Origin: Bryum argenteum
Taxonomy: Eukaryota > Streptophyta > Bryopsida > Bryales > Bryaceae
Direction: 5' to 3'
Assembly (NCBI GenBank): GCA_037043015.1
Contig: CM073327.1
Span: 9,096,727-9,160,726, forward strand
Length of the DNA stretch: 64,000 nt
Shown: piece by piece, positions 28,450-41,799 of the stretch
Numbering within the stretch: the first letter of the stretch is position 1
Layout: each line of letters begins with the position of its first letter
The notes under the pieces: generated by a model
Databases searched by the model: none
What the model saw: only the letters and a program-made list of their open reading frames with translations
Told to the model about the DNA's origin: nothing
Program-made: the position numbers and the translations under genes

Positions 28450-29665
28450 TCATCTATCACAAACTTCTTGGTAAGTGGGAGTTGGTTTTGGTTCATGAAA
28501 GGGTAGAGTGATCACAGAAATCAAGTAAGTAATAAGTTTGTTTTGATTGTCCGTGTGTCTATTGAAAGGCACCTCTATCAAAACTTTGGATTGGATTTTG
28601 TAACATATAGTGATATTAATCTTAGTGTTTTTGTTACGTATGCATAAGTGCCAACAATGTCCTTTGATTGTCAACGGTGACATTTGCCACGGTGTAAGTG
28701 CCAACAAACGCTAAGAATATGATATGAACGTTTAATTACAAACTTCTTGGTAATTAGATTTTTTCGGAGTTGATTTTGGTGCATTGGAAGGATAAAGTTA
28801 AGTGTGGAACATACCTTTACTCTCTTTGTATTGGTGAGAGGAACTTCTATTGATACTTTGGTTCGAATTTAGCAATAAACAATTTTGTTGTTAATAGTGC
28901 TATTAAGAGCATCACAAAGTTAGGTGACAGTTTTAGAGGATCCATAGTATGTGCCAAAATTAATGTAGAATATGAAGGAATTTTTCGATCAACAATGATT
29001 TATAAATATCTACTCATAATATAATAATGACTTGAATATTTTGCTTTATCATTGTGCTAACGGATCGTAATGTTTCCCGTATCTTTCTAACAAGACCATC
29101 TATGCTTTACAGTTCCTTATAATTTAGGAGATATATACACTATAAGGGCATGCTAAGATCTCTCAAAACTATGGTATATCCTCATATATTCTCAAAAAAA
29201 AATAAAAATTTAAACATAAAAAATTTAAAAATTCCCGAGAAATTGTTATTTTACTTTTTTTGAGTTTTGTTTTGTAAGTGCCAAGAGTGGCACTGGCCAC
29301 GATGTAAGTGCCAACACTTGCAAGTGCCAAGAGTGGCACTGGCCATGATGTAAGTGCCAACACTTGCAAGTGCCACGATTTAAGTGCCAACACTGGCAAG
29401 TGCCACGGTAGCGAGTGCCAATGGTGCCAAGAGTGGCCAATGCCACAATGTAAGTACCAATAGTGGCTAGTGCCATATGTACGTGCCAACAATACCACAA
29501 TATGAGTAATCGAGCCTTTTTATCAAAAACTTCTCGGTAAATAAATTTTTTTGGAATAGAATTTTGTGAGTTGAAAGGACAAGGTTAGTGTGGAACAAAC
29601 CTTTGCTCTCTTTGTATTGGTGGAAGGAACTTCCATTAATACTTTGGGTTGGGTTTGAATTCATA
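28450..29665 (+). repeat. Degenerate three-copy tandem array (unit about 280-790 bp apart)
   Basis: Three related blocks begin near 28457, 28739 and 29527. Each starts with AACTTCT(T/C)GGTAA, then GG(A/T)GTTG-like and AAAGG(A/G)-like stretches. The second and third share ACCTTTRCTCTCTTTGTATT followed by GGAACTTC and ATACTTTGG. Two copies are separated by the GTGCC minisatellite below. No coding frame is conserved. Confidence 0.6.
29275..29490 (+). repeat. GTGCCAAC-rich minisatellite
   Basis: A unit of about 46 bp containing AAGTGCCAAGAGTGGCACTG, CCACGATGTAAG and TGCCAACACTTGC is present twice nearly perfectly from about 29275. It then degenerates into shorter GTGCCAAC/GTGCCACG units up to about 29490. 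The core AGTGCC-N6-GGCACT is itself palindromic. Weaker echoes occur at 28645-28710 and 27750-27850. Confidence 0.8.
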
Positions 29666-30455
29666 TATACTTTAAGATACTTTTTAGCCCTCAAAACATT
29701 GCTTAAATTTTCTAAAACAACAAAAAATAACCACTTTTTTAACTTAGAATAGTATGATAATGCAATTGGTAAGAAATTTGAATCTAAAATTTGATGCAAA
29801 TATACACATACATTTTCAGCTTGCATTGAAAATGGGCAGTTTTAAAGCTTTTGGGAATTCAAACATTTGAACAGTGTTATGGTAACATACTCAAACTCTG
29901 TTGTCTCAAACACATTAGGGAGTGGCCAAGGGAATCAAAATTTGAGAAATTCTTTTGGAAGTATGGACCTTTTGAATTCATACTTTTTGGACTTATCTTG
30001 AACTAGTTATGAAATTCTTAAGGAAGTGTACATTGTAGATGTCCTTCAACCCACACACCTTAGATTCCACCTAAAATCCAACTCCAAGGTACATTAGAAT
30101 CCATAAAACCAATAATCTTCCAATTGGTTAAATGCATACACTGTGTTCATGTACAGATTACCGTATGCCCAGTTGGCGTTTTCAAACTTAATTTTACACA
30201 TTGATTGTAGTAATTTTCTACGTCGTAGCCCATTATGGAACTCTTGCTGTCTAAGGGTGCACTCTTGCTGTTGAACGTGGTGGTAAGTATAGCAAAAGGG
30301 TGGGGGGCGGGGGTGCGCTTGCTGACCTTGAAAAGGAAACAGTTAGTAAATAAAAGTAAAGTCCGGGATATACACAACCGAATTCATAGAAAAATTTTAC
30401 GATTGCTTGGACAGATACAGGGTGGAATCGATCATTGAAATGTCAAAGTTTGTGA

Positions 30456-33400
30456 TCAGTATCTTAACCAATAAGTCCTACGCCGGAACCATGTGAGATC
30501 CCGAAGCTCAGAGAGAGGTCCCATGCCAGCAATGGCTACTTCCTGCACATCCAGAACATTAGTAAGATACTGCAAGAGCTTCTTGGAAGCCCCACATTCA
30601 ATGAGCTAGAGCACGTTTGAAAGTGGAAAAAGAGCAACCAACCTTGTCATAAATGAAGCGGGCGGCAACTCGTTTCACACATTCCGCATCCACAGCATCA
30701 ATACGAGCAAAAAGCTCAGCTAAGGGTACTCGTCTTCCATACGTCAACAGCTGAATAAATAAAGACAGAGTTGTCAATAACACCACCGACGAGGTCCTTA
30801 GTGTTAATTGAACGCAAACATCCTTGGATTTCTGGAGTCACCAAATTCTAAGTTGAGAGTTTGAGAAATAACAATGCAGGTTTGAAGGAATGCAGAGTAG
30901 ATCGTTCCGCGCACCTGCCGACCGATGTCCTCGGCGATTGGACTTGTTCCGTCAAGGTGAAGAAGCAAACACGATTTCAGCTGCGTCAAATAAAAGTGTT
31001 TCTTAGAGTCAGTTGCAATGAAAGCCCCACGACATCGCGGATATGAGGACAACTTCATAATGTGGGCCCTCGAGATGAAATTGGACCTGGTTTCGAGCAC
31101 GGGCTACATCATCGGGGTCGACACGATAGATCAACCTTCCTATTTGGTGCATGATGACATAGCAGAGGTCATCCAAGTTCTCTTCCTGCAAAGATCATTA
31201 CTCCAGGTTTAGCATTTCGAAGCAACAGAGTATCAATAAGCAACACTGAAAGCTCAATTAAAGTAGTCGAGAGAAAAAAAAGCATAGCAACCTTAGCAAC
31301 TGCGTACACACCAAAAAGCCCGGAATCGCTGTAGTTCGTGTTGAAGGCCATAACACTCTCAGCTAAACCATTTGCAGAAATCTGTTGAGCCATTTCTGAC
31401 CTACATGAACAGAACTCACAAGAGACTGTCAGAGTGGCCACTACGAACGAGTGCAATCTTAGGTGTGCCCATTTTAAACGCAGGAGGGTGAATAAGACTA
31501 CCCCATATGCTTCCCCGCACCAGCGCTCTTGTTCCATGACCCCAACATCGTCTGCATCACCATTAGTGCTATAGAATCTGGGTCAATCCACGCTGCTCCT
31601 TCTACTGCTACAGCGAAGTAGGCCAGTGGACAATCATCGTCTCGAAGGCGAACCTGCCAATGGAGTACCAAAACAGAGGAATTTATACTTTTCAACTGTG
31701 CGATCTCTATGACCTTCAAGCTCAAAGTCTACTAGCATCTTTCAGAGTCAGAATTGCAAGATCTAATATAATGATAACGTTAAATAAATAGCGCAAATGG
31801 AGAAGATATACATGAGAACCAAACTATGCGCTCACCTCTGATCCTGTAAAACTCGCAGGTTCCTGCATCACAAGTTCTCCAGCAGTGGTCGGATCGGTTG
31901 AAAGACTCTGGAACGACTTCTCGACTGTTTTGACCAGCTCGTCGTGGTTGACAGCTCCAGCAGCAGCAACTACCTGCAATCGAAATATGTATCAATTACT
32001 GCATACCGAGCCTTGCAATACCGTACTTCAGTTTCTTATCCATTGCTTGAAGAAAATCTAGCAAACATTTCAGCTGCAGTATATTGACTGCTCTGAGAAC
32101 CTGGTATTTTAGGATCATGCACAAAAAAAGTGTTGACGGGACGAATTGGATGGGAACACGGTCGTGATAGAAGGCGCAATTGGACGAATAAGTACTACGA
32201 AGTCCACAATAGCCTTCTAAAAATGAGAACCACAATTCAAGCCCAAGTATGTTGCAGAGCACACTTGCAAGAAACCCGATGCTAAAATGTATCCCAAGCG
32301 AAGATCTTCAACCAACTCTGTAGAATGTTGATGAGCACAGCAAGCTGGAATATCAACTACAGTAGCAGAGCCCAATCCAGTTAAGTTTAACAAGAGACAG
32401 GGTAGTACCATTCTGGGACCAGTGTAGTGTTTGGAAATGTAGTCACTCAAATTACATTTCTGGATGTTTCGGATGTTCTCCGCGGGGCCTAATATTGTTC
32501 GTCCCAGAGGAGTGTACTGAAATGCAGTTGCATGCAAATGGTCAAACATCACCTCCTCCACTTGGCCTTCTACCTGAAAGGCATCAACAAACACCACCAA
32601 AATAAGTAATAGAGCTGCTCAAACATGTACGTAAGAAAAGTAAAAAAGGAATCAGCGCCACAGCAACCGCCAAGCTCCAGTTGATGAATGTGACTGATAG
32701 TCACCATTGTAGTTAGAAGCTTTACCGGCTTTTGCCCTTCAGATTCTCATGCCTGATGTAGGTGGACCGCGGGATACCTTCGCTGACAGACGGTGGAATT
32801 TGAAAACTTGCAATTAGCGAGAATTGAAAATACAAAATTCAGCCATCAACAACTTTCCCGACAACAGTTAAAATGCGGATTCTCAGAGAATGTGTCCTTG
32901 TCATTGCACCAATTGCAACCTCAAAAGAATAAACCTCAATTGAACCGGTGGCCCCTTACAGAATATGGCAGTAAAAGTCAGATCGATTATGGATTCTGGA
33001 GTAGAAGGTGAGTAGAGGAAGTATTTCTACCGAGAATTTTGTAGCTAAAGACAAGACTGAGCACCTGGTATGTATAATGATGAAATCCATAGCAGAAAGT
33101 GAGAAGAAAAGAGTTAAACTACTATGCGTAATGTACCGTAAGTCAGGAGTTAGAAGATGCTATGTAGCTAATGACAAGATTGAGTAGCTTGAAAGATATC
33201 GGTAGCGACTCCGCACAAGAAGGCAATACGATCTCTTATCACAGATTCCATGGCAATATGGCAAATTCAGTGCTGCCAAATTGACGAAATTGAGGGTAAT
33301 GGCATTGCATGTTCAGGCTGATCTGCACATCAAACCTTCAAGACAGTGCTCATTCCTAAATATCTTCAACTCGCAGTATGCGTTTGAATGACAAAAGATT

Positions 33401-34039
33401 TTGAAAAGTTGCGAGTCGTGACAATCTCCTGAATTGCAGCATTTTGAGGTAACAATACCTTACGACAATACGTAGAAGAAATGATCCAAGCATAAAGCCT
33501 ACCTCCTCCATCTCTCGCAGAATGACATTGCGCTCCCGGTTAATGCGATCCTCATCGAACGACGAGTTCTGCAAGATGTCCGCGAGGATATCGACAGCAA
33601 CAGGCACATCCTTCTTCAGCACTTTGGCGTAATAAGTAGTCTGTTCACGGGAAGTGTAGGCATTAAGATGCCCTCCCATGTTCTCGATCTCCTCCTCCAG
33701 CTGCCGCAGGTTGCGCTTCTTGGTGCCCTTGAAGATCATGTGCTCCAGAAAGTGCGCGGTACCATTAGTCTCGGCCGTTTCGAACCGGCTACCGGCGTCA
33801 ATCCAGACTCCGACAGTGGCAGTCTCCGCCGACATGTTGCTCTCACTCGCCACGCGCAGGCCGTTGGAGAGCGTCGTCACTTTGGTCTCCGGCGTGGCGA
33901 GGACCGCTGTATGGTCGATGTCCTTGGCCGCCGGGGAGTTGTAGCGCTGGAACCGCTCGTCCGCCACGCACATCGAACTCCATCTCCGGATGCAATTGCT
34001 GCGCCGGAGCGCCATTGTTGCCATGATTCGTCCCGCCAT
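30456..34039 (-). CDS. MPPB: Mitochondrial processing peptidase beta subunit / bc1 core I protein
   Basis: M16 zinc metalloprotease that removes presequences from imported mitochondrial proteins; in plants this subunit is also core protein I of complex III in the inner membrane. Exons (minus): 34039-33503, 32573-32409, 31973-31836, 31653-31502, 31400-31292, 31185-31087, 30980-30915, 30750-30643, 30542-30456; total 486 aa, all phases agree, normal length. Arg-rich presequence [20 protein letters not shown]. Inverse zinc motif HFLEH at residues 96-100 and the distal Glu at about 176 (ILREMEE); [20 protein letters not shown] supports catalytic beta rather than alpha. A Gly-rich alpha-type loop is not seen. 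C-terminus GMGPLSEL to RRRTYWLRY is typical of the plant protein. Intron 1 is long (about 930 bp). Confidence 0.96.
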
Positions 34040-34378
34040 CGCATCACAAGTTCGTTAATTGCCGCACATGTGGCGCAGTTTCTTACCGCAATTTTTTGCG
34101 ATTTCTTTGGTTCAATTGAAACATCGTTAATTCTTCCGGAAAATCAAGTGATCAGCGTATGATTGAGAGTAAACCTAATTGCTTGAGCGATCGAAGACAT
34201 GCAGCTAGAATGTCGCCGTTACGGGAAGCAACCGCCGAATGGCTCTCACTTGAAATGGAAAAGTAAAAGTAACCTGAATCCAGCTTTAAATTTTGTAAAA
34301 TCTTCCGTCCATTCTCTTCCCGCCCGTTTTCTCTTTCTCGTCGTTCCGATATATCGAGAAGTCTGCATCAGCCGCCAA

Positions 34379-34458
34379 GGTAGTCGGGCAGGAGATAGTC
34401 GGGCAGGAGATAGTCGGGCAGGAGATAGTCGGGCAGGAGATAGTCGGGCAGGAGACTT
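34379..34458 (+). repeat. 15-bp minisatellite upstream of MPP beta
   Basis: The unit TAGTCGGGCAGGAGA is repeated five times head to tail, the last copy ending GGAGACTTA. It lies about 340 bp upstream of the MPP beta ATG. Single degenerate copies recur at about 37415-37475 (GTTAGTCGGGCAGGATA and neighbours), at the end of the first large repeat unit. Confidence 0.9.
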
Positions 34459-34479
34459 ATGTCTCAAATACTAGATTTT

Positions 34480-37400
34480 GACCCTTCATCTCAGCTACCC
34501 AGGCAAGCAAACATCCATGTTGGTTTTTCGAGATCTTTAGGGTAATAGGAATCATAAGCTTGTAGAAATACTTGCATACATTCTAATAAGGTGCTATGTG
34601 TTTAAATTAACACAAGTTTCTTGCTACAACTATATTATTCTATGTTTTGTGTCAGTAAGACACATGCACATTGACTACAAAATCACTTATCACAAATATG
34701 TCAAACTTAAACGTGCCCGTTAAAAATTAAATACAGTTGCAAAAATTAGTGCAGCTAACGTTTGGAACTTGTGAAGCCAACTATAGAGATAGATGTTATG
34801 TTTACAAAAACATTGGAGCTTTACTCTTTGGTGTTGCTTTGCATTCTACACTCTCGCAAATAGAAATACTTTTGACATCATTCTTCGTAACGTGCATCAA
34901 CATTTGTTCTATCCAAAGAGATGCAATTGTAAAGTTTGAAAACTCTTCACATATTCACACATTCAAGAGAAATTCAATAACCATGTCTTCGCAACGAATT
35001 AGGAAATGCCTACTTTTGCATTAAATTAGGATCACATTGTCGGCTCACTCAAAGAAGCAATTATATTCTCAAACTTTTGTATTTTCTTGTACGCAAACAC
35101 TCACTTGGTTATATAGTGGGTCCAAAACGTTTCACAATTAGCAAAATTCTTCGCATATTCACTCAAATGTGAAACTCATTATTGCCATCATATACCATGA
35201 TTATGAAAAGTTACACGTTGTGCTTTCATTAAAGGATAATATTTGTTGCTTTTAATTATGCACACAACGATTGTACTTTTGGGGATAGGACATGTGCAAG
35301 AATATGGCAAGGAGTCGTAGATTATGGTACAAAAGTTTGGTATCGATGAAACGTTCGTAAAATTAAATTATTTCAATGTAGAAATACAATGTTTAAAGCC
35401 AATTGTGACAAAATTTGTGTATATGCACACACGAACGCTGACTTGTCACTTGCTCAAACAAGTTAATGTTAATTAGATTCATACATTCAACTAAATCTTC
35501 ATATGTTCACACGAATGCTATTGTCCCTATTGCCCATGTTCATCAAAAGTCGTTTCAATACTAACTTGTTCTATGTGACTCATGCCATGTGACTTGTTCC
35601 GTCTAACTTGCACCGTTTAACCCGCGCCGTTTTTAGACTTTTATATTAAATAGTACAAAGAAAAGAATAAAGAGAAACAATCTAAGCGACAAAACCAAGG
35701 CAACGAGCCAGCGACTATACTAAGAAACGAAGTAGCTCCAGTCGCACTACCAAACAAAACAAAACAAAAAGCTGCAAACAACGAATTATTACATACAGAA
35801 GTGAGAGAATCAGAAGTCATACAACTTTTCTCTTCGTCATCGCGATGATCCCTCACCCAAACGCTCCATAGTATCCTTCCTCCGTTGATCGAATAAGCAA
35901 ATGGTTAATTCCTCAAAAACAACAATAATATGTGATTAATGAACAAGTGAACTTACAATCTAAGCTCGCGAGCTGGCTACGAATCGAATAGGCAAAGGAG
36001 GAGTGGAAGTAAAGGAAAATGGGGGTATGCCTCTTGTAGTTATGACAATTGCGATTGTTAGGTTGTGAGAATATAGCAGCAAAAGAAGAGAGGATTGCAG
36101 GAGCATGGCGTACAAGCAAATTGGGTCCGTTTGTGAGCGACTGAGTGTAATTCGGATAGAATTTATAGGCAATGATGGAAGATCTATAAAGTGGAGCTTC
36201 TTTCCCCTACAAACGTGGAGAAACTCGCCCCGCTTTGACATTGTTATTTATAGTAGACTAGCATTCAATCATATCTTTAAAATGCAAAAAATTGTCTGAG
36301 ATGTGATTAACTTTTTAAGTTGGTCAAAGGTTTGAAATTGTTAATATATTGCACTTTTGGTTCTTGTCTAGGTGCGGGATAGAATTAGTTTCTTAAATTG
36401 GTCCAAATATTGAGAACGGCTAGCTATTACAAGTTTTAGTTCCTTCCTAAGTCATGCAAAAAAGTAATGACACACAATTTTATTAAAATCTTAAGGGGCA
36501 CCATAAATGATACTAGCGCGTTTTGATAATTTTTCGTAACTTAAAAAGTTATTGAAAAACTAACAAGATAGAAAAAATTGACATGTATACGTACAATCAC
36601 GTTTGACAGGTTGAAATGGACTTTCATAATTACTCTTTATTTTATTTTTTGCAAGTGCAAATTATGATGAGTGAATGATGTAAAATATCTCATTAATTAT
36701 AAGTAAAAATATACATTCTTAAACAACGTTCCAATCATAATTTTTTGTGTGGTTATATTATGAAATGAGAGACTTGAGCTTATTTATGTGGTATAATGTT
36801 TTGCCAAATGCATGAGTAAGCATAGCATAAACCCCAACGTTGGAGTAAATTAAACGTGGAACCTCAACAATATGCGTGTCATCGTCTATAAAAGCAAAAG
36901 AGATGCTAAATTGCACAAGGCTAGAAAAACTCTTGTCGGCCGTGGCAATCACTTTGAACAATCGTTAAGGAGTTGATCTTGATAAGAACACTTCCAAGTA
37001 GATAAGAAGAAGTTATCGCAGGTTGTTGTATAGATTGTTCGTTTCCTATGACATTACGTTCATGGGTTCCTAAATTAATTTATGAAATATGTACGATATC
37101 TATCACCACCTTCACTTGGGACTACGTACTTATAATTTATACAAGTCGGACCAACAATCAAATGAAAATAGTAAGTCCTTTCTATCAAAAATTGGATGTG
37201 ATATAAATCGAGTTTGAATTTTATACAATACAAGTGAGACAAATGCAAAATACATGTGAATTTCATTATCATGATAATTATCTGTTGCCAAATGCATCCT
37301 AAGTATTCCCAATCCAAATCTATTATTTAAGGCATGTAGTTTGTTTTGTTTTAGTGATGAAAATATGATCTGGGGCATCATCGCCAATCAAACTGGGTTG

Positions 37401-37640
37401 CATGAACTCTTGTTGGAGATAGTTGGGCAGGAGGAGACAGTCGCGCAAGAGTTAGTCGGGCAGGATATTGTCTGGCAGGTTTTCTTATCAATGTTTGGAG
37501 TACCAATTTCTTAGTCTTCTTTAGAATGAGGTATCTTATGACCCAAATCAATTCTAAAAAGTTGAGAAGAAGTAAATTCTCGTTCTACTCTCCCGAGACT
37601 CTAATAATTTAATTTGTGTTATTAAATTTGATTATGAATC
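34480..37640. repeat. Large tandem repeat unit A
   Basis: First of four related units. Landmarks: AGAAATACTTGCATACATTC (34564), GATTATGGTACAAAAGTTTG (35319), CTAAGCTCGCGAG (35960), TTGAGCTTATTTATGTGG (36773) and CACCTTCACTTGGGACTACG (37108). The same landmarks recur in order at 37780, 38550, 39213, 40096 and 40419 in unit B. No long open frame exists; short frames are not consistently conserved apart from the leader module listed separately. Confidence 0.8.
35951..36262 (-). promoter_or_regulatory. Leader module A: TATA boxes, short ORF and splice donor (minus strand)
   Basis: On the minus strand: TATAAATA (36252-36245), then CCTATAAA (36169-36162). About 60 nt later an ATG at 36106 opens a 48-codon frame starting MLLQSSLLLLLYSHNLTIAI, ending just before the donor GATT|GTAAGT at about 35953. 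The order of TATA box, leader and donor looks like the 5' end of a spliced transcript. Transcription and coding are inferences; an overlapping frame is also open. Confidence 0.45.
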
Positions 37641-39202
37641 TGAGGTTGCATTTTTCCACTAACACATTCACACAAACTTATGTCCCAACTATTAGATTTT
37701 GATCCTTCATGTGAGCTACCCAAACAAGCAAACATCCATTTTGGCTTTTCAAGATCTCTTTAGGGGGTAACTACATTTACAAGCTTGTAGAAAAACTTGC
37801 ATACATTCTAATTAGATGCTATGTGTTTAAATTAAAACAAATTTATTGCTACAATTATAATACTCTATGTTTTGTGCCAATAAGACACATGCACATTAGC
37901 TCCAAAATCACTCATTACAAATTTGCCAAACTTATACGTGCCCGTTAAAAATTTAATATCATTCCAAAAATTAGTGTTAAAGTTTGGAAGTTGTGAAGCC
38001 AACAATAGAGATAGATGTTATGACTACACAAGCATTGGAGCTTTACTCTTTGGTGTCCATTTCTATTCTATACTCTAGCTAATAGAAATGCTTTTAACAT
38101 CATTCATCTCAACAATATCACAACCTGCATCAACATTTGTTTCATTCAGAGAGATGCAATTGTAAAGTTTGAAAACTCATCACATTTTCACACATTTTAA
38201 GAGAAATTCAATAACCACGTCCCCGCAACGAATTAGATAATGCCTACTTTTGCATAAAACTAGGATGACATTGTCGGCTCACTCGAAGAAGCAATAGTAT
38301 TCTCACACTTTTGTGTTTTCTTGTACGCAAACACATACTTGGTGATGTTGTGGGTCGACAACGTTCCACGTTTAGCAAATTTCTTGGCATATTCACTCAA
38401 ATGTGAAACCCATTATTGCCATCATGTACAATGATTATTCAAAGTTACACGTTGTGCTTCCACTAAAAGATAATATGTGTTGCTTTTAATTCTACACACC
38501 CATTGTACTTTTGGGGATAGGACACGTGCGAGAATATGGCTAGAAGTCGTAGATTATGGTACAAAAGTTTGGTACCCATGAAACCTTGGTACCCATTAAA
38601 ATATTTCAATGTAGAAGTACAATGTTTAAGGCAAATTGTTATGTATTTGTGTATTTGCACACACAAACGCTCACTTGTCACGTGCTCAAACCAAAATGCT
38701 AATTAAACTCATACATTCAATTAAAACTTGATATGTTCACTCGAATGTTATTGTCCCTATTGTCCAGTGGGTAGTATGTTCATCAAAAGTCATTTCAAGA
38801 CTAACTTGCTCTATGTGACTTACGCCATGTGAATTGTTCCTTGTAAATGCACCGTTTAACCCGTGGTGTGTGACTTGAACCAATTTTAGACTTTTAAATT
38901 AAGAAGTACAAAGAATAATAGAGAGAAAAAATCCAAGTGGCAAAACCAAGACAACGAGCTAGCGACTACACCAAGAATCGAAGTAGCTCCAATCGCATTA
39001 CCAACAAAACAAAACAAAAAAGCTGCAAACAACGAATTATTACACACGGATAAAAGTCAAAGAATGAGGCGTCATACAACGTCTCTCTTCATCATCGCGA
39101 TGATCACTCACTCAAACGCTCCACAATATTCTTCCTCCCTAATCGAATAAGCGAATGGTTAATTCCTTCAAAACAGCAACAATCTATGATTAATGAACAA
39201 GC

Positions 39203-39522
39203 AAACTTACAATCTAAGCTCGCGAGCTGGCTACTAACAAAAGCAGGAATCGAATTGGCAAAAGAGTAGTGGAAGTAAAGGAAAATGGGGGTTTGCCTTT
39301 TGAAGCTATGACAATTGCGATTGTTAGGTTGTGAGTAAAGAACACCAAAAGAAGAGAGGATTGTAGCAGCATGGCGTGCAAGCAAATTGGGTCCGTTTGT
39401 GAGCGATTGAGTGTAATTCGGATAGAATTTATAGGCAATGATGGAAGATCTATAAAGTGGAGCTTCTTTCCCCTACAAACGTGGAGAAACTCGCCCCGCT
39501 TTAACATTGTTATTTATAGTAG
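39203..39522 (-). promoter_or_regulatory. Leader module B (minus strand)
   Basis: Copy in unit B: TATAAATA at 39518-39511, CCTATAAA at 39435-39428, a short frame MLLQSSLLLVFFTHNLTIAI, and a GATT|GTAAGT donor near 39205. The reading frame is kept although 12 nt encoding extra Leu residues are inserted near its end. Confidence 0.45.
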
Positions 39523-41246
39523 ACTAACATTCAATCATATCTTTAAATGGCAAAAATTTGTCTGAGATGTGATTAACTCTTTAAGTTGGTCAAAAGGTTG
39601 AAAATGATTGTATCTTGCACTTTCGGTTCTTGTCTAGGTGCGGGATAGAATTAGTTTCTTAAATTAGTCCAAATATTGAGAAGGCTAGCTATTACAAGTT
39701 TTAGTTCCTTCCTAAGTCACGCAAAAAAGTAATGACACGCAATTTTATTACATCCTTAAGTGGCACCACAAATGATACTATCGGCGTTTTAATAAATTTA
39801 CTAGCGACGTTTTAATAAATTTTGATAACCTAAATAGTTATCGAAAAACTTACAAGATAGAAAAAATTGACATGTATACGTACAATCATGTTTGACACGT
39901 TGAAATGAACTTTCAAAATTATTATTTTATTTTTTACCTTTTATCTCATATTTTTTATATTTCATATCTTTTTTGCAAGAACAACCTACGATGAGTGAAA
40001 TGATGTGAAATATCTCATTAATTATAAGTAAAGATATACATTCTTAAAAAACGTGTCAATCATAATTTTTTGTGTGTTTTATATTATTAGAGATTAGAGA
40101 TTTGAGCTTATTTATGTGGTAAAATGTTTTGCCAAATGCATGAGTAAGCATAAGATATACCACAACGTTGGAGTAAAGTGAATGTGGAACCTCAACAATA
40201 AAAACAAAAGAGATGCCATATTGCAGAAAGCTAGAAAAACTCTTGTCGGCCGTCACAAATATTTTGAACAATCATTAAGGAGTTGATCTTTGCTAATAAT
40301 ACTCCCAAGTAAAAGAAGAAGAAGCTATCACATGTTGTTGTATAGATTCTTTGTTTCCTATCACATTAGCTTTCATGCATTCCTAAATTGATTCCTGATA
40401 TAAGTAAGATATTTATCACCACCTTCACTTGGGACTACGTACTTATAATTTATACAAGTCGGACCAACAATCAAATGAAAGTAGTCAGCCCTCCCTATAA
40501 ATTTTGCTTGTCGTATGCTTCCTTGAAAATTGGATGTGAGTATAAATTGAGTATGGATTTTATACAGTAGAAGTGGCACAAATGCAAAATACATGGGATG
40601 TCTACATAACTTTTACCCTCATTATCATCATATGTATGCATAATTTTTACCCTCATAGGACCTATAAAACCTAATGAAATGCTTGATTTTCACATGGAGA
40701 TACAATGAAATTTAAATACGAAGGCTTATTTTAATTTTCAACAACGAGAACGACATGTAAACCAGTATTGGATCTAGAATTCCAACAATGTGATTATGCC
40801 TTAGGACGTTTGTTACATGTGTAGGATATTTTTTCAAAGTAAAAAACTAATTTTTGAAGTTACTCCAATTTGATTGATTTTGGAGAAACTTTGAGAAGAG
40901 ATGATTTTATAACATAGTTTTGGGCACATTTCAACATGTCCTTATAGTACTTTCAAACTTTGAATGTAGATTTCTCCTTAAGTATAGGAATGATATTTTT
41001 CAAAAAGGCTAAGGAAAACTCTACAATCTTCAAGATATTTCAACCATACAATGTATATTTATTCAGTTAATGCATTGTCAAATAGATTAACTCTAAACAA
41101 GCTTTTTTCACCTTTAGGGATTAAGTGAACCCTTTTTGTGAACCCTTTTTTGGTTAAGTGGAGCCTTTTTGTGAACCTTGTCACATGCGAGGGCTACAAA
41201 TAAAACTTCTACGGAGGATATTTTGCGCCCAAAATTTATCTACTAA

Positions 41247-41474
41247 GGCTACGTTTGGCAACCCAAAATTAGTCTAACCCCATATTATGTTTTGCACCTA
41301 CCATGATATTGAGAATATGAAGAGTCTTTTGGTAACCAAACAATCATGAAGGGTTGTATGGCGAAGGGCGGAGAAGGGTGAACAATAAGAGGAAGGGTTG
41401 AGAAATTGAGGTCAAGACCTCCCTTTTAACTCTTATGTAATATCATGATTATGGTGTGTTGCCAAACGAGTGGT
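41247..41474. mobile_element. MITE-like element in unit B
   Basis: About 228 bp with imperfect terminal inverted repeats: left GGCTACGTTTGGCAACCC, right (reverse complement) CCACTCGTTTGGCAACAC; the shared core is CGTTTGGCAAC. The interior has no open frame. It contains GAAGAGTCTTTTGGTAACCA, also found in the second copy. The superfamily is not assigned. Confidence 0.5.
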
Positions 41475-41799
41475 CACGAGTGAATATTGTGATTTCGTAA
41501 ATATCTTGATTTTGGGTGAAATGTCGTAATATGTAGGTAGCTCCCAAATGCACCCTAAGTATTTTTAATTCAAATGTAATATTTAAGGTACTAGGTAGAT
41601 TGTTTTGTTTTGTTTTGCTAGTGAATTTATGGTCTCGGGCACCGCTCATGGCATCGGGCCGCATAAGGTGTCGTTGGATGCGAGTACTTTTGTTGAATTG
41701 TGGTAAACGATCGTATCGCAAAATCGGTCGATGGATCCTGAGACATTGAATTTTTGAGTAATGTCAGCCCCCAAATCACCACTTAGTGATGTAGTCGGT

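Larger units (their letters stand above)
24533..30455. other. Gene-free AT-rich repeat tract
   Basis: About 5.9 kb between the 3' ends of the BEACH gene (+) and the MPP beta gene (-), which are convergent. Only short open frames without recognisable domains occur. It holds a hairpin, a possible MITE, a degenerate repeat array and a minisatellite, each listed separately. Around 26590-26640 a 26-bp stretch ending AAGCATCCAAGCTTATT is directly duplicated. Confidence 0.6.
37680..41770. repeat. Large tandem repeat unit B
   Basis: Second unit, about 3.2 kb downstream of A and collinear with it. It carries an extra segment (about 40590-41450) not present in A, which includes the MITE-like insertion and is shared with unit D. 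Confidence 0.8.

Noticed and set aside
29169..29500. Cys/Trp/His-rich repeated frames (GTYIVALATLGT type)
   Set aside because: They are translations of the GTGCC minisatellite on the minus strand, not a protein gene.
34246..34474. Frames with SRAGD or LSPAR pentapeptide repeats
   Set aside because: These are products of the 15-bp minisatellite, whose length is a multiple of three, so any frame stays open.
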